Assembly: GCA_964023275.1 (NCBI GenBank)
Contig: OZ029921.1
Span: 13,893,806 to 13,957,805 of the forward strand
Origin: Norana najaformis
Lineage: Eukaryota > Annelida > Clitellata > Crassiclitellata > Hormogastridae
Length of the DNA stretch: 64,000 bases
Direction of reading: 5' to 3'
Of this stretch, positions 24,560 through 37,339 are shown piece by piece. Below the pieces are notes generated by a model. The model was given only the letters and a program-made list of their open reading frames with translations. It did no database searches and was not told the DNA's origin. Numbering within the stretch: position 1 is the stretch's first letter; the number at the start of each line of letters is the position of its first letter. The position numbers were made by a program, and so were the translations under genes.

Positions 24560-24840
24560 AATTTAACTGTAATCGTAATCTCAAGATTTCTACAGCGCCC
24601 AACGAAAGCTAAGTCGCGGGAACCAGCTTCTTCACAGGCGCTCAGTCAAAACAAAATCGATAGGCAAAAGGGTTCGGTTCCAGGTCAAGATTCAAGAGTC
24701 AGGCAGGTAGGCAGTCAGACGGCTACAGTGGATGGTGTTTGGAATCGGATCTGTAAGATAGAAAAGGGGAAGAAGATGAATCAAGATAGGATCTGTCACG
24801 GGAATGGGGACAGGATGGGGACACACCTGGTGGGACAGGC
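24560..24840 (-). repeat. Retroposon 3' end, AGCGCC/GGCGCT family, copy 1
   Basis: Shares an ordered series of blocks with 33425-33870: GATTTCTACAGCGCC, ACGAAAGC, CACAGGCGCTCA, ACAAAATCGATAGGCAA, GTTCGGTTCCA, GGCAGTCAGACGGCTAC. On the minus strand it ends GGGCGCTGTAGAAATCTTGA then GATTACGATTAC. The 3' end is therefore at the lower coordinate, with a hexamer tail and an AGCGCC/GGCGCT stem. It resembles LINE or SINE 3' ends; no coding part was identified. Confidence 0.6.
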
Positions 24841-27219
24841 CTGATGGGGACAGGCCTGATGAGAATGGGATGGGGATGGGAACAGACCCGCGGGTATGGG
24901 GTGGGATGGAGAACATTTTTGTCTATGTCACCCTCAAGTCTGCAGGATGTGAAGTATGAAAGAATCTAAACATGTGCAACAGATAGGCAAATGTATATTC
25001 TCTCTGTCAGTCTGTCTACATATGCATCTCTGCTAATATATCTGTCTGTCTATCTGTGTGTCTGTCTGTCTACACATGATTCTGTGTTAATGACACCGCA
25101 TCTGTCTTTAACCCTGTTTGTCACTCTGTAATTCTGCTTATTAATCGTTTTCTTTTTTCCCGTCTGTCCATCAGTCTTCTCATCCTCCGAACCGCTTGTC
25201 TCTCTGTCTATCGACCTACTACGTCCCCTCCACTGTCTTCGCTTAGGTCGTAATATTTCCACTTTCTGTCTTCAGGAAATCTTCAGACAGAAACGCGGTT
25301 GACTCCTTCCTACGGTTACTTCTACCGTCTTGTCTTTCGTCCTTCCGTTCCATAGCATCCAATGACAAACTATAGCCACGACCACCTGTGCCTTTACCCG
25401 GTCTTCCGTTCTTCGCTCATGTCCAAATTAACCCCTCACAAAACCGTCGTCGTCGTTCATTGTGTTTATGACTGGCTTGACCTTCGAACCCTTACCAATC
25501 TACTCCAGAATGAAGCAAGATAACAGTAAACTAAGCGTCTTTCCGTATTATAATTAATATTTTCTTACAATTATCCTTTCCTCCACATCTTCATATTCTC
25601 ATGATGTCTGATTAGCACCATCTGATTAGCATCGCCTATCTTTTGCTTATACTTGCTATTCCTTCTTCTGCGCATGTCCGCCGCCATGCTGGCTGTTGTT
25701 TTGTCTACGTGTCATTTAGATAGATGAGTTCGTCACATGCGGAATTTGCTCAACAATTCTTCTATGCTCAGACTTTACCTATCGTCGTGCTTTCTGCTAT
25801 TACCTTTCAGACGGCCCTGATATCTCGCTTCCTTCTGCGTATCCTAGTTATTCCTCTTCCCTTTTGCGCATCCTTGTTATTCCTCGTACTTTCTTCTTCA
25901 TATGCTTGTTATTGCTCCACCTTCCGTTGCCTGTCCTCGTCAATCCTCCGTCCGTCTCCTCGTCATTCCTTCGTTCGCCGAAGCATCGAACGGCAGACAC
26001 AAGAATGAAGATGGCGACGGCCAAATCACTTATGGCAACTGCAGCTCAGACAAGGCAAAGAATTGAATCGGCGGCGAAGACCTCAAGCGTTTACCAGGCA
26101 ATTACGACGGAATTCGGTTCTAGTAGGAGAAGCCGACATAGACCCCCCATCGAATGACAAGCATCCCATTCTCTGTCGACCGGAAAACCATCTCCTCTCT
26201 CCCTATCCCTCTCCGTCTACCCATCCACCATTTCCCCTCCATCCATCTTCAGTCCTTCCCTCGTATAAGCGCCGATCTTAAGTAGCCGCTGTCTACGATG
26301 CACCCTTTCACGAGGCTTACTCGGAATATACATTTATATGTCCTAGTTTATGCATGCATATATGTGGTATGTGCATAGTGGATATCAGGTATATCAATGC
26401 GAAGTCTAAGATATGCAACACTCCATAATATTTATAATGCGCCGCCGTGCGCAACGCAGTGGTTTTGAAACCGTCTTTCTTTACATAATACGACAGACCA
26501 AACCATTGATGCTATCAACTCGAGCATGAACCTATAGCTCAGCTAGACCGTAATATTTTCACGTCGCATATCAAAAATACTTATGCATATACATAGTAAT
26601 ATACATATATAAATATACATACAGTACACACACATGATAGAATTATTTGCCTTCACAGCTACACGTATATATGCACTTAAAGGTATAATTTGTTAAGTAT
26701 CCAATGACGATACTGCAGAATGAAACGGAGCAGATACTTTTATGGCGGCTATCATTTGATGCCTTTCGACTGAGGGCAAAGGCTACATTTCACGAAGAAA
26801 CCTTTGATGCTGGGTATTAAAACTGGGGTAAATTGTTAAGGGATAGGTGAAGAGCACGGACTACCTGGACACAATGAGGCCCGGAAGGCCATAGTGGGCG
26901 AGGGAAGAGAAAACAACTGCGAAGTCTATACGGAGCACGATAAGACGAACTTTGACATACCGGGTCAGAGTGTAAGACTCGATCAATCTGGCAAGGAATG
27001 TGCTGAAGCCGTTGATCAGAGGTCAAGGTAAAATGATTGGAAAGCCAACGAATGACTAGTGGAAAAATTTGAACAGCAAAAAGTTGAATAGCATCAACAA
27101 AACTCGGGTAAACGAATAATGGGATACAAAACAGACTATAAGCAAAGCAATCCTAGGCTGCATACAAGATGTAAACTAAGTGAATGAAAAGGAAATGAAA
27201 GCATCAGACTATACAAAGC
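24841..27219. other. Low-complexity and unassigned sequence
   Basis: Contains imperfect GGGACAGGCCTGAT units (24830-24900), TCTGTCTG-type runs (25000-25070) and pyrimidine-rich sequence near 25840-26280. An ATG-starting frame at 26006 shows no domain and no convincing splice donor. Nothing is called as a gene. Confidence 0.35.
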
Positions 27220-27890
27220 AAATCAATGAAGCATATAAGCAAAATCGGTATAGAAATCTCTGTATTAAAAGATATCCAAGACAAAGCAGCGTGGGAAGGT
27301 GCAAAGCTAGACGTATACGCGGAGCTTACGAAGATGAGGAGCAAGAAGAGGAATAGAGGGCAAGGAAGAAAATCTACTTGTAAACGAAGGGAAGACAACG
27401 AGACATTGGAAATGGTCCATTGAAAGAATTGAGCGACTGCAGTTGATACCGAAATGGACGAAGCTATTGTCTGAATGTAGAAGTCTGTGGTTACCGAAAG
27501 AGGAAATTAATAGACAATTTAAATAATGAAGAAATAATGAAATAACAAGACCGAAAGTGTAGACTGTAAGCTTGCCGATATACTAAATAACTTATAGAAT
27601 TAGCAACTGCAGATCTAGTTAGGACAGCAGATATATACATACATACATATACATATATATACGGAGAGTGGCCTAAGGACTTAATGGAAACATTACTTGG
27701 GCATGCATAGAAGAAGGCCAATGCAACGAAGTCTGTAATGTTGGCAGAAACATCCGCTTTACACAACACGATTCCAAAGACAAAATACAGGCACGTAATA
27801 AATAAGAGGATGGAAGCCAAAAATATATAAGCAATAAACAAGAAGGTCGATCTGGATTGCAAAAGGGAAGTTAACAAGAACCACAAGTAA
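27220..27890 (+). pseudogene. LINE reverse transcriptase remnant
   Basis: Shifted plus-strand frames contain GEWPKDLMETLL (27664 onward), KKANATK, LHNTIPKTKYRHVINKRMEAK. These correspond to the block written SGEWPxDxVETxxVPIxKKxNATxC...R..SL..H..KV...I...R.E.K in one group of animal LINE RTs. A TATACATA run replaces sequence just upstream. Heavily decayed, with no catalytic box. Confidence 0.6.
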
Positions 27891-29168
27891 AGTTCTGAGA
27901 ATCATCACCTTATAGGTGCATCAAACTGGAGCAGCGCTGGCACTCGAACTTTCTCGATGGCTGGTCCAAGGCTACGAAATTCATTGCCAGATTAGTAAAG
28001 TATTCTTAAAACTACTTGCCTTAAACAAAACTGTTCTTCACAGCGAGGTAGAACTGTTAGTCAATCTGAATTGACACCCAGACTGCTATTAGGCCAAATA
28101 GCGTACCAGACACACACGTGTGTGAATCGCGACATATTTAGAGAATTTTACAAAACTAAGATATAATAGTATTTCTTATGAAATGACAACTCCAGTTAGC
28201 ACATACGTCACTGAGCCTCTGTGCTGGGGATGCCAGTTGGAATACCGATTGTTACTATATCTGAGAAATCTGCAGCTCTGGCTAACATGCTCTGTAGGGC
28301 CTAGAAGAGGACTTACCGCCCGCGACTTGAACCCATTCAACGAGCAGCAGTGGCGAAGGATCTGTTGAGGTACAAAATAATAACAGTAAGTAATTATCAT
28401 AAAAAATACGCAGATTAACAGTTTTCAGAACAGTTTAATAGAGAAATTTTATCTGTGTTCATGTAAGTAAGACTGATTTTGAAGTCTATCAAGTTTCTTA
28501 AAATCGATCATATTTTAACACTGACTTCAAAATCACAACCACGTCAAAACATCTGAAACAATTTGAAATCAGAATCCTAAATCACTGCATGTTGTATTAA
28601 TTCAGAATTTCAAATCGTTTGATTTTACACACTGTGTATCACTGATGCACATGACCACAACAAAGCAAGAGCTGTTGAGCTTTTGACCCAGTCACAGCTA
28701 TTCAATCGTCTCAGAGGAGGGTCTCTACAGCTGTTTATGGCGTTCTTTACTTCTACGTTGTAACTACTAGTAATAATCTACGACTATGAATTGGTTTTCT
28801 CTGGCCAGACGGAGTCAGGTTCAACAGTTCTGCTTTCGCAAATGGTAAAGTAGAGAATTTCCAAGGCGTTAGTTAAGAGCTAAGCGCAGGGCACCAGCTT
28901 ATTCAAGAGTGCTGTGTTAAGTCAGAAGGTTGCAGAGAAGCCATGTAATATCAAAATCCGATTGTAGAAGGCCTGACAGAGAACGAGACAGAGGAGCTGT
29001 TACCGTGGGTTGGGTTTAGGTTGAAAGAAATATAAAACCAGTGGATTAGATGGATCATAGCAAGATTTCTTGGGACTTTAGTTTTGAATGGAAAGTCTGA
29101 GGAGCGTGAGATAGAGGGGCTTGAGGCAGATGATGGTGGATGAACTACGGCTTGGGTGGAGGAACGGA
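27891..29168. other. Non-coding stretch, no gene recognised
   Basis: No exon or element supported. It ends at the TAA target repeat of the transposon that follows. Confidence 0.4.
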
Positions 29169-29171
29169 TAA

Positions 29172-31479
29172 CACAGGTCTGCGATGAAATTTTTTTCTTC
29201 AAAGTAAATGGTGCTTCTTATAGATTTTTACACGGTCATTTCTGGAAAAATATTGTAAAAATTCTAACACATACAGTTTTGACACAAATTGGGATTTTTT
29301 GTTGGAAAGTTCAATTTTTCCGCAGAAATGCTATTTTACATTGAAAACACAATTACAAATACATGCACATAATGAAAAATATATTTTATTATAATGTAGT
29401 AATGAAGACACCCGAATTCTTGTTATGTTTTCATAAATGCGAAATTGAACCTCGGCCTGAAAGGGTTAAGTCCGGTTTTTACATTAACGACGTGAAAGGG
29501 TTAAGTCTGGTGTATACATTTATGACTGTCATGGCTTCAAGAGGATGTGTTAATTCTCCTGACAGGTTTTGTTATATCTGTGGCGAACTGTTAGTGAAAA
29601 AGCAAGAGCGGAAGGTCACGGACTTTGTTGAGAAAGTGTATTTTGCATACTTCGGTGTAAGGCTTGGAGACCAGGACAAGGCATGGGCCCCACATCGAGT
29701 TTGTTCCAGTTGCGTGGAAGGACTGCGCATGTGGTCTAAGGGTAAGGTGAAATCTTTTCGTTTCGGAGTGCCTATAATATGGAGGGAGCCCCGAAACCAC
29801 AGCGATGACTGTTACTTTTGCTCGTGCAACATACAGGGATACAGCTTAAAAAACAAAGACAAAATCTGCTACCCGAACCTGGAATCTGCACTGCGCCCTA
29901 TGTCTCATGGAGCTGGCATTCCCATACCTTTGCCTCCAGAAAGCCTAAGCGATGTGAGTGGGCCATCGGGGAGTGAGTCAGATGGCAATTCTGATGAGGA
30001 ATTTCCACACGACAGCAGTGAGCCCGAACTGTTTTCACAATCACAATTGAACGACTTGATTCGAGATCTGGCTCTTTCGAAAGATTCCGCTCAGTTGCTA
30101 GGTTCTAGGCTCCAGGAGAAGAACTTGTTGACTCCTGGAACTTCTTTTAGTTGGTTTAGAAACCGAGAGAAAGACTACGTGCCTTACTTTTCTCAAGACG
30201 GTGAACTTGTTTACTGCTCCGATGTTACCGTCTGATGCAAATGTTCAGAGTTCAGCATGAGGCTCACGATTGGAGACTCTTCATTGACTCATCACAAAGA
30301 AGTCTAAAAGCTGTCCTTCTTCACAATGGCAACAAATACGCCTCTATACCGGTTGGACATTCCGTTCATTTGAAAGAGAAGTATGACAATTTAGCCTTCA
30401 TCCTGACCAAACTGAACTACAAGAAATACGAATGGACCATCTGTGGCGATCTTAAAGTGATCTCTATGATCCTTGGTCAACAGGGCGGCTACACCAAGTA
30501 CCCCTGTTTCCTCTGCGAATGGGATAGCCGTGCTAAAGCCAAGCACTGGACTGAGAAGGTGTGGCCAAGCAGGACACTAAAAGTAGGAGAAAAGAACGTG
30601 CACTTCGAATCTTTGGTGGAGCCAAGAAAAGTACTCTTACCTCCACTTCACATCAAACTTGGCATCATGAAGCAGTTTGTGAAAGCCCTTCCAAAAGATG
30701 GTGATACTTTCAAGTATCTTGCAAGCAAGTTTCCACGGTTGTCAGAAGCGAAGCTGAAAGAAGAGGTTTTCGTCGGTCCTGACATTCGAAAACTCACGAG
30801 GGACGAGATATTTGATACCAAAATGAAAGAAATTGAGAGATCGGCTTGGCAATCCTTTAAAGAAGTGGTAAAGAAGTTTCTTGGCAACTATAGAGACAGT
30901 GACTTCGAGAACATCGTAGGAAACATGATGAAGAACTTGAAAGCCTTGGGCTGCTCAATGAGCTTGAAGCTCCACTTTTTGAACTCCCATCTAAGCTATT
31001 TCCCAGAAAATCTAGGTGCTGTCAGTGAAGAACAAGGAGAGAGATTCCACCAGGACATAAAGGAAATGGAACGGAGGTATCAGGGTCAGTGGAACGTTAA
31101 CATGATAGAAGACTACTGCTGGATGTTGCATAGGGAAGAACCGCAAGCAGTGTACAAGAGAAACAGTTCTAAAAGGAGCTTTGAAGGGAAGAAGAAAAGA
31201 TATTATAAAGATTTCTGACTTCTCGGCACCTGTGACAAACATTTACAAATGAATGAATGAAAAATCCAGCTGAAGTCATTGTAACAATTTTTAAGTTCTT
31301 TGTAAATAAGCGTTTTCCACTCTGCTAGGTCTTCCTGGATGTTTGTCTTCACTTGTGGAAAAAACCGTACGTGATAGAGGAAAAACCCGTGCATGTTTGA
31401 ATTCAGCTAACTGAATACCAATGAAAACACCTAAAACGGTGAAGAAAAAAATTGGAAACCATTAATATGCAGGCCTGTG
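29172..31479 (+). mobile_element. Compact DNA transposon, copy 1 (2.3 kb)
   Basis: The left end starts CACAGGTCTGC and the right end is GCAGGCCTGTG, an inverted repeat of 10 of 11 positions. Just inside both ends the inward-reading strand has TTTTTTTCTTCA. A direct repeat TAA flanks it (29169-29171 and 31480-31482). The only coding content is the frameshifted gene at 29531-31218. Ends and flanks match the layout of the copy at 45213-47836, which is diverged in sequence, so these are two lineages of one element type. CAC-type ends with a 3-bp duplication recall CMC (CACTA-like) and TWA-targeting PIF/Harbinger elements; the superfamily is inference. Confidence 0.8.
29531..31218 (+). pseudogene. 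Zinc-rich probable DDE transposase, frameshifted
   Basis: The start MASRGCVN (29531) is chosen because it aligns with the start of the intact copy; an upstream in-frame extension to 29363 has no counterpart. The first frame ends at a stop at 30232-30234, and homology resumes in another frame just downstream (HDWRLFIDSS). A single-base loss near 30230 would explain this. Conserved features are CYICG, CSSC, DDCYFC, LFIDSS, ICGDLK, YPCFLCEWDSR and SEEQGERFHQD, in the same order as copy 2. LFIDSS, DLK and EEQGE are the likely D, D, E catalytic positions (inferred). All are retained, so the gene looks recently broken. Confidence 0.8.
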
Positions 31480-31482
31480 TAA

Positions 31483-33424
31483 TTTGTTTTTAACCAAAAG
31501 GTTGCAATAGGAATAGATTAGAAACTCGACTCTGAGAATGGCAGTCGTCCGAAGCCGAGGCATATTTTAAATGTAGCTTTCTAAAAGTAATTGAAGATCG
31601 TTTCGAGATAATATGTTTATCAAAAAGTAAGAGTTTGGAGCAGAAGGAAATGAGCGTCACTAAGAAGAGAGAACTGGACGGGCGTATGCTTGTGGAAACT
31701 TGCTCCTGAGAATAGCATTGGATGGAAATCTAGTGGCAGCCAAGACGACAGAAAGATCGAAAACTATACTGGTGGATGAAGGACTAAAACAGGATTCAGT
31801 GGCTGATCCGGAAGTATACAGAGGAAGCCTAGCGGTAGTCTGAGAAGAAGTCTTCGGAAGAAAACATCTGTATAGCCAACGAACAAACTTTTAAGTGTTT
31901 TGTAAATTTCAGCATATACTAGAACAGGGTTATAAGTCCTTTAAACCTTGAAGCTCAAAATGTCTCAAAATTAGAGTTGGATTTGTAAAATTGTTGTCGG
32001 AAGAGGGTTAAAATCTAAAATGTGAAATCAGCATAGGTTCAAAAGCACGGTTGAAGGGAAGCAAAACGTCCAATTTTTGCTGACTAGGTTGCTGACCGGA
32101 GTTAAATCCAACACCCCGGCCTGGAAATTTCGATCAAGACTGGGGAGTTTGACTTCTGGTTTATGGCGTTGAACATTCCCAAGATGCATGGAAGATCTAG
32201 ACCTGCAGGAACACTAATGTCTGGAGGCAATGTAGTGGAGGCTTTGTAGGCTGCAGGATTGTACATTGAATGCAGCATTTGGCAAAATGTCATACTGGGC
32301 TCAACCAGATAAAAAAACTGTGAACCTCTTTTAAGTCTTCCATCAGCCGTTTTAAGAATGTGTAGGCCTAATATTCTTTTTAGAATGTTCACGTTCAAGC
32401 GTCCACAATCAGCCGCAATGCTTTCGAACAGCAGGCAATGTTGTTACAAGATGGCAGATCCTCATAACCTCATTACTCAATATTCGGTACTCATAACTGT
32501 ACATTGACTTTCAAATTACCTTGCTAAAAAATTGTACAAACATATATATTATATACAGATAAAAACTGACACTCGTGGAGTATAATTACGATTATTTGTA
32601 ATGTAATCTATGGCACGAAGCATGCTCACTTTTCAGTCTACGGTTGGACACGCATAAGCTGAAGTTCGGGTTTGAAGGGACCAGGCGGCCTATAGTCTGC
32701 CCAACTCAGATGTTGCATGGCCGCACTGGGCCCTGGATCCGCCGTTGACAAGATTCAGCCATAGAGAAGTAAATGATACGAATACGACATAGATCTTGGA
32801 ATAACGGCTGTCATGCATTACTGTACCTGGCTGAAGTCACAGCAGTGAAAAGAATGACTACCAGCAAAAGTATTTATAAGATGGAAATTGGAATTTATTT
32901 TCGGATTAAACAAGAAAAGCTGAACGAGTTTGGATAGTGATGCAATGCTATGACAAAACGCGAGACCTGTCTGATACATGCTTTAAATGGAATGCGATAA
33001 GGTCAATCTTGAGTTCGATATCAACATCCGGAAACCGAGTTTTCAGCTGATTTCAGCTGATTTGGGTGATTTGGTCTGGAAATCTGTCTTAGGTTCACGC
33101 TAATGTAGCATAGGCTAGACAACAACGCACGGGATTTTAATTGAGTAAAGAAATGAACGGAAGACGAAATAAAGACACGAGAAAGAACGGCTAGATTTCG
33201 GCCACTGTGTATACTCGATAGAGTAAGACAAGGTAGAAGAAGCCAGCCAATTAAAAGCAATGTAAGACAAAGCAAAATGAGGCTAGGTATTCATCAACCG
33301 GGTTGGTCCTGGAGTCGATATACGCAAAGACGACGACAGCAATGCAACAAAAGTCCCGCTAAGTTCATGCTGAAGCGATTTTTCGTACTAGAGGCGGGCG
33401 GCCGAGTGTCCAGATGGAAGCATC
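31483..33424. other. Unassigned stretch, no gene recognised
   Basis: A 98-codon minus-strand frame at 32102-32398 has ordinary amino-acid composition but no motif I can name. No splice or promoter context supports it. Confidence 0.35.
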
Positions 33425-33870
33425 GTAATTGTAATCGTAAACCCGAGATTTCTACAGCGCCAAACGAAAGCTTATTCACAGGCGCTCAATCGAGACAAAA
33501 TCGATAGGCAAGCAGAGTTCGGTTCCATGTCAAGATCCAAGGGCCAGGCAGGCAGTCAGTCAGACGGCTACGGCGGATGGTGCTTGGAATTGGAGCGAAA
33601 GAGAGATAAGGGAAAGAGGAAGAATCAGAATTGGATTTGTAGAAGAGGAGTGTTTTCAGTTTTGAGTGAGAGACCTGCGCAGAAATTGCAAGAGGTTAAA
33701 GTGTTGGTGAGTTCGTACGGTGGTTCATATAGTTGTCGTAATTTTGGCAGGAGTTCATTCCAGAGGGGTGGTGCAGCTATAGTTATGGAGAAATTTCCAA
33801 ATTTTAAAGATGAGGTGACGGGGGGGCGGAGAAGTATTAGGGCGGAAGAGGAGCGAGGCGAACGGAATCA
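33425..33870 (-). repeat. Retroposon 3' end, AGCGCC/GGCGCT family, copy 2
   Basis: Matches 24560-24840 block for block, including CAGCGCC, ACGAAAGC, CACAGGCGCTCAATCG and ACAAAATCGATAGGCAA. On the minus strand it ends TTTACGATTACAATTACGA, a hexamer-like tail. It extends further into the element body than copy 1. The plus-strand frame across it is probably not a gene. Confidence 0.6.
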
Positions 33871-34949
33871 TTAGGTTGCAGGCATCCGAGGCCATCTATA
33901 AGTACACAGGTATAGGCACAAAGCGTACGTATATACATACACAAGATCGCATTCAGAATACACGCAGACATACAAATACGCAATTACACACGCCGCTGCA
34001 CACATTCCTAAGCCGCAACAGAAGAGAGAAAGGCAGGCAAACGGACCGACAGACAGGCACATGTGCACAGATAGACGGTGAGTGATGGTGTCGTGACGAA
34101 GACAGAGTTGGAACCAGACGGACAACAGAGAAACAGATGAACAGAGAAGCCAACAAACAGAAGCAGAGAATTAGAGAGACAGAGAAAGAGAGAGACACAG
34201 AGCATGAGTGATGGAGTCGTTCCTGTTCATCAGAAGCAGCTCATCTCACACAATGAATCACGTTCTGCGTCTACTCTTCGTGCCAGCTGAAGACTTCACT
34301 CGCCAGATCTTAACGACTCACTTGGTACTACAACCCGCGTAATTAGGCCTATTAATTTTTCAACCTGGCAGAAATAGTTGTCTGGAGGCGTACAGACACA
34401 CATACATCATAAGTACCTATACATTCATGTATATATCAATAAGCCAAACAACTCCTTCACTAAAAACGGATACTTATGCTATTCGTATTGCAATGGGTGC
34501 GTACGAATACCCCGGTATATATAGATCAAAACATCTTTGAATAAACATAAGCCGTTGAGAAGAGTACAAATACCCTTTACAGTTCGCAGGTGTGATTTTC
34601 TGCTTGCAATTCACAAATCAGCTTGCACCTAGGATGTAAAAGAGGTAACTTTCAGAACTGTGCTTCCACGCCGAGCGACAGATTTGCAACCACTTGACGG
34701 TGTAAAGTATGAATGCCCGTATGAATGTACGTATGCGTAGGTATATACATACACAAAATATACACCGCAGAGAGATAAAGAAGAGACCAAGATTGTCGAC
34801 AGATTATGTTACGAACTCAACCGGTACTTCTCATATTTCTCCAAAAACAGTCATCGTCGGCAATTAAACTATACGGGCCTACCAAGGAACGTGTAATATA
34901 CTTTCGAGTCTTGTTGGCACGAACAATTTTCTTTCCATCATCGCCCATG
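33871..34949. other. Purine/CA-rich low-complexity sequence
   Basis: CATACA and GACAGA-type imperfect runs (33920-34200). No gene supported. Confidence 0.4.
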
Positions 34950-35045
34950 TAGATTTTGTTTGACTGAGCGCCAGTGAATAAACTGGTTCCCGCGATTTAG
35001 CCTTCGTTGGGCGCTGTAGAAATCTTGAGGTTATTACGATTGTCT
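34950..35045 (+). repeat. Retroposon 3' end, AGCGCC/GGCGCT family, copy 3
   Basis: Plus orientation: TTTGACTGAGCGCCAGTGAA, GCGATTTAGCCTTCG, TTGGGCGCTGTAGAAATCTT and TTACGATTGTC. It is the reverse complement of the start of copies 1 and 2 and keeps the stem. Confidence 0.6.
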
Positions 35046-37339
35046 TCCAATACTATCCTCTGTATTTTTGGTTAACGAAGATATGCTATAGTCTCCAGTT
35101 CACTCCTACACGCTTTCCAAAGGAGCTTCAGAGACCAGTCGACTAATACCACCGTGTCCTTCGTTAACTTCATCTGTTTGGATGTCATAGCAGTCGCCAG
35201 CTGACTGCTTCCTAGACGCTTCATGAATCGACAACTTCCGTCTCCTTCCTCGGCTTCCTTTGCTTGGATGGGGTTGCAATCACTAGTTCACGCAGCACAC
35301 TTGTGAGATTACGTGCCTTCAGTTGCTGTGCCTCTCTTACTGGAATCATTTACCATAAAAGGTCCGGCTTGCCAACTCGCTAATATCATTTAGATCTCTT
35401 GTAAAGATCAATTACTTTACTCTGGCCTAGCATTACTTCGCTTGGACCTTAAAAATAGTCATCCGCGCACCTAATTCAGAATTAGTTACATGGCCGAATA
35501 GTAAGTAGGCCTACTCATCCAAATACACGACCAAACCAAAACTTTGAACAATTTTATTACAGTAATAGCGGCATAAATATCTTCTGACAAATGTAAAATC
35601 TAGAATTTCTTCATTTTGAAAAGCAGTAATATTGGCAGTAATGTTTCCAAGAAACACAATTGTCAACCCTTCGAAACTTTTAACCAACGGGAGCAGTAAT
35701 AAGCCGCAATGTTGTTTTATCCTCCGTTTCCTTTAAGTTTAGTTCCTTCGGCACATGCATGCACGGCATGAGCCATATGGGTTTTAGTCAACCGCAGTGG
35801 CACAAGTTGGCATTTGAGGAGACTTTGAGTGCTTCGATCAAGTCGCGTAGAGTAATGAAAACGAGCGCTAGTGTTGATCTGATATTCTAGTCGTCAGAAT
35901 GTGGTTTACTGCGATATGAGTTAATGAAAACATGTCTCAGTTCGCCATTCTCACAGCTCCCAGTCTGCAACATCCGTTCAGGAAACCTGTCTTTGGTAAA
36001 CTTATTAGTTCGAGGTTATCTTTCAAGATCTAGACTTGTTTGGATTTAAATAGATTTGAGTTTACTTCAGTACGGATAACTGCGCCTTAAAATCACCTTG
36101 CCATAGCTGATTGAGGCATCTTCAGTGTCCTGACAGTTGTACGAACCCCATCACTCAAACCCCATCCATCACTCAGGGAACAGTGCAGATGACACCATGC
36201 CACCAAATCTGCCCCGTCCCAGCTCCGTAGCGATTGCATATAAAAGTGCCGATGCTTCAGCACGGAACAATTAAAAACACATTGAAATTTGGCATACATT
36301 ATAGGTATGCATATATATATAAATGGCTAAAGTAGACCAAACAGTTTGCACTGGGCAAATGTTGTGGACAAAGGCGGCAATTTAAACTTAAAATGGCTAT
36401 TTTCGCTGAATTTACTCGCTTTTATTTTTGTGCTTGACATTTATGTCTTGGTGTTTTTCGTTGTAATGGTTATATAGGCCTTTTGATAACAACTAGGCCT
36501 AACTCTTGTCTTTCAGTTCGGATGTAGGGCCTACTCCGTTTGCCGTTTTTTGTGCGCATAATTTTCTCTGCTATAGCAAGGAGAGTCTAGTCCATAAATA
36601 CGTCAAAATAATACACACTGTAAAGCATAAACAGGATATTTCTATTCTCATACGGTTAACTTAAAACAGAGTTAGGATCTTCCAACGTCTCGGAATAGGC
36701 TGGATCCTGTGATTGAGAGTAAAGCACGAAAGTTCAGGAGCTCGAGTTAAATTTAATCGCTAGATGACTGCCGTATCATTGGCTGCTGCGCTTATACTCC
36801 AGCTTCATATTCGTGTTAACGCTTTAAAAATTATTCGCCATTTTGTTCAGGTTGATGTAAACTATCACTAAATATCCATTTTCTGAAGGTGTAGGAAGTA
36901 AGAATGTTGATTTTTGTCTGTTTATTTATTTTCTATAGTGATCTGGGTGAAATTATAGTTTGAGCTGCCTGTGGCTGGTCACCGGTAAACAAATGGCGGC
37001 CTCAGAGTACGCGAGAATGAAGCGCAGCGATCTCCCCTCAGCGGTTCTTCAATAAGTAACAAACACAATAAGAAGTTTGCAAAAAACGCAGATACTTTTA
37101 AAATGATTTTTAATTTTTTACAATTTATAGTCTGATTAATTACTTTTTCATTATGTTTACACTGTTGTCCGTTCAAACTGCTGCTTTGTCTTATGTTATA
37201 GGCATGATTTCTTTGTAATAATAATTTTTATGATATAAAATATGGCCGGCTGAGCCTCAAAATTTTGGTATGGCATTTTAATGGATTGCTTTCATTTACA
37301 GAGTTTAAAGATTTTTGGACTTAGTTAATGGTTAATAAA
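35046..37339. other. Unassigned stretch, no gene recognised
   Basis: A CAAATGGCGGCC sequence at 36990-37001 matches a YY1-type site and a good Kozak start, but the frame stops after 20 codons with no usable donor before the stop. No exon is supported. Confidence 0.35.

Noticed and set aside
32102-32398. 98-codon minus-strand open frame of balanced composition
   Set aside because: No motif, promoter, splice signal or related copy; it lies among element debris.
34880-34950. Minus-strand frame MGDDGKKIVRANKTRKYITR ending before GTAGGC, resembling a first exon
   Set aside because: It directly follows a retroposon-family repeat on the same strand, has no recognisable homology and no partner exon.
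35180-35350. Minus-strand frame REAQQLKARNLTSVLRELVI that looks coding
   Set aside because: Too short, ends in a stop, no homologue recognised and no adjoining exon; could be LINE debris.
36993-37055. CAAATGGCGGCC start with good Kozak context (MAASEYARMKRS)
   Set aside because: The frame stops after 20 codons without a usable donor; more likely a YY1-type site or chance.
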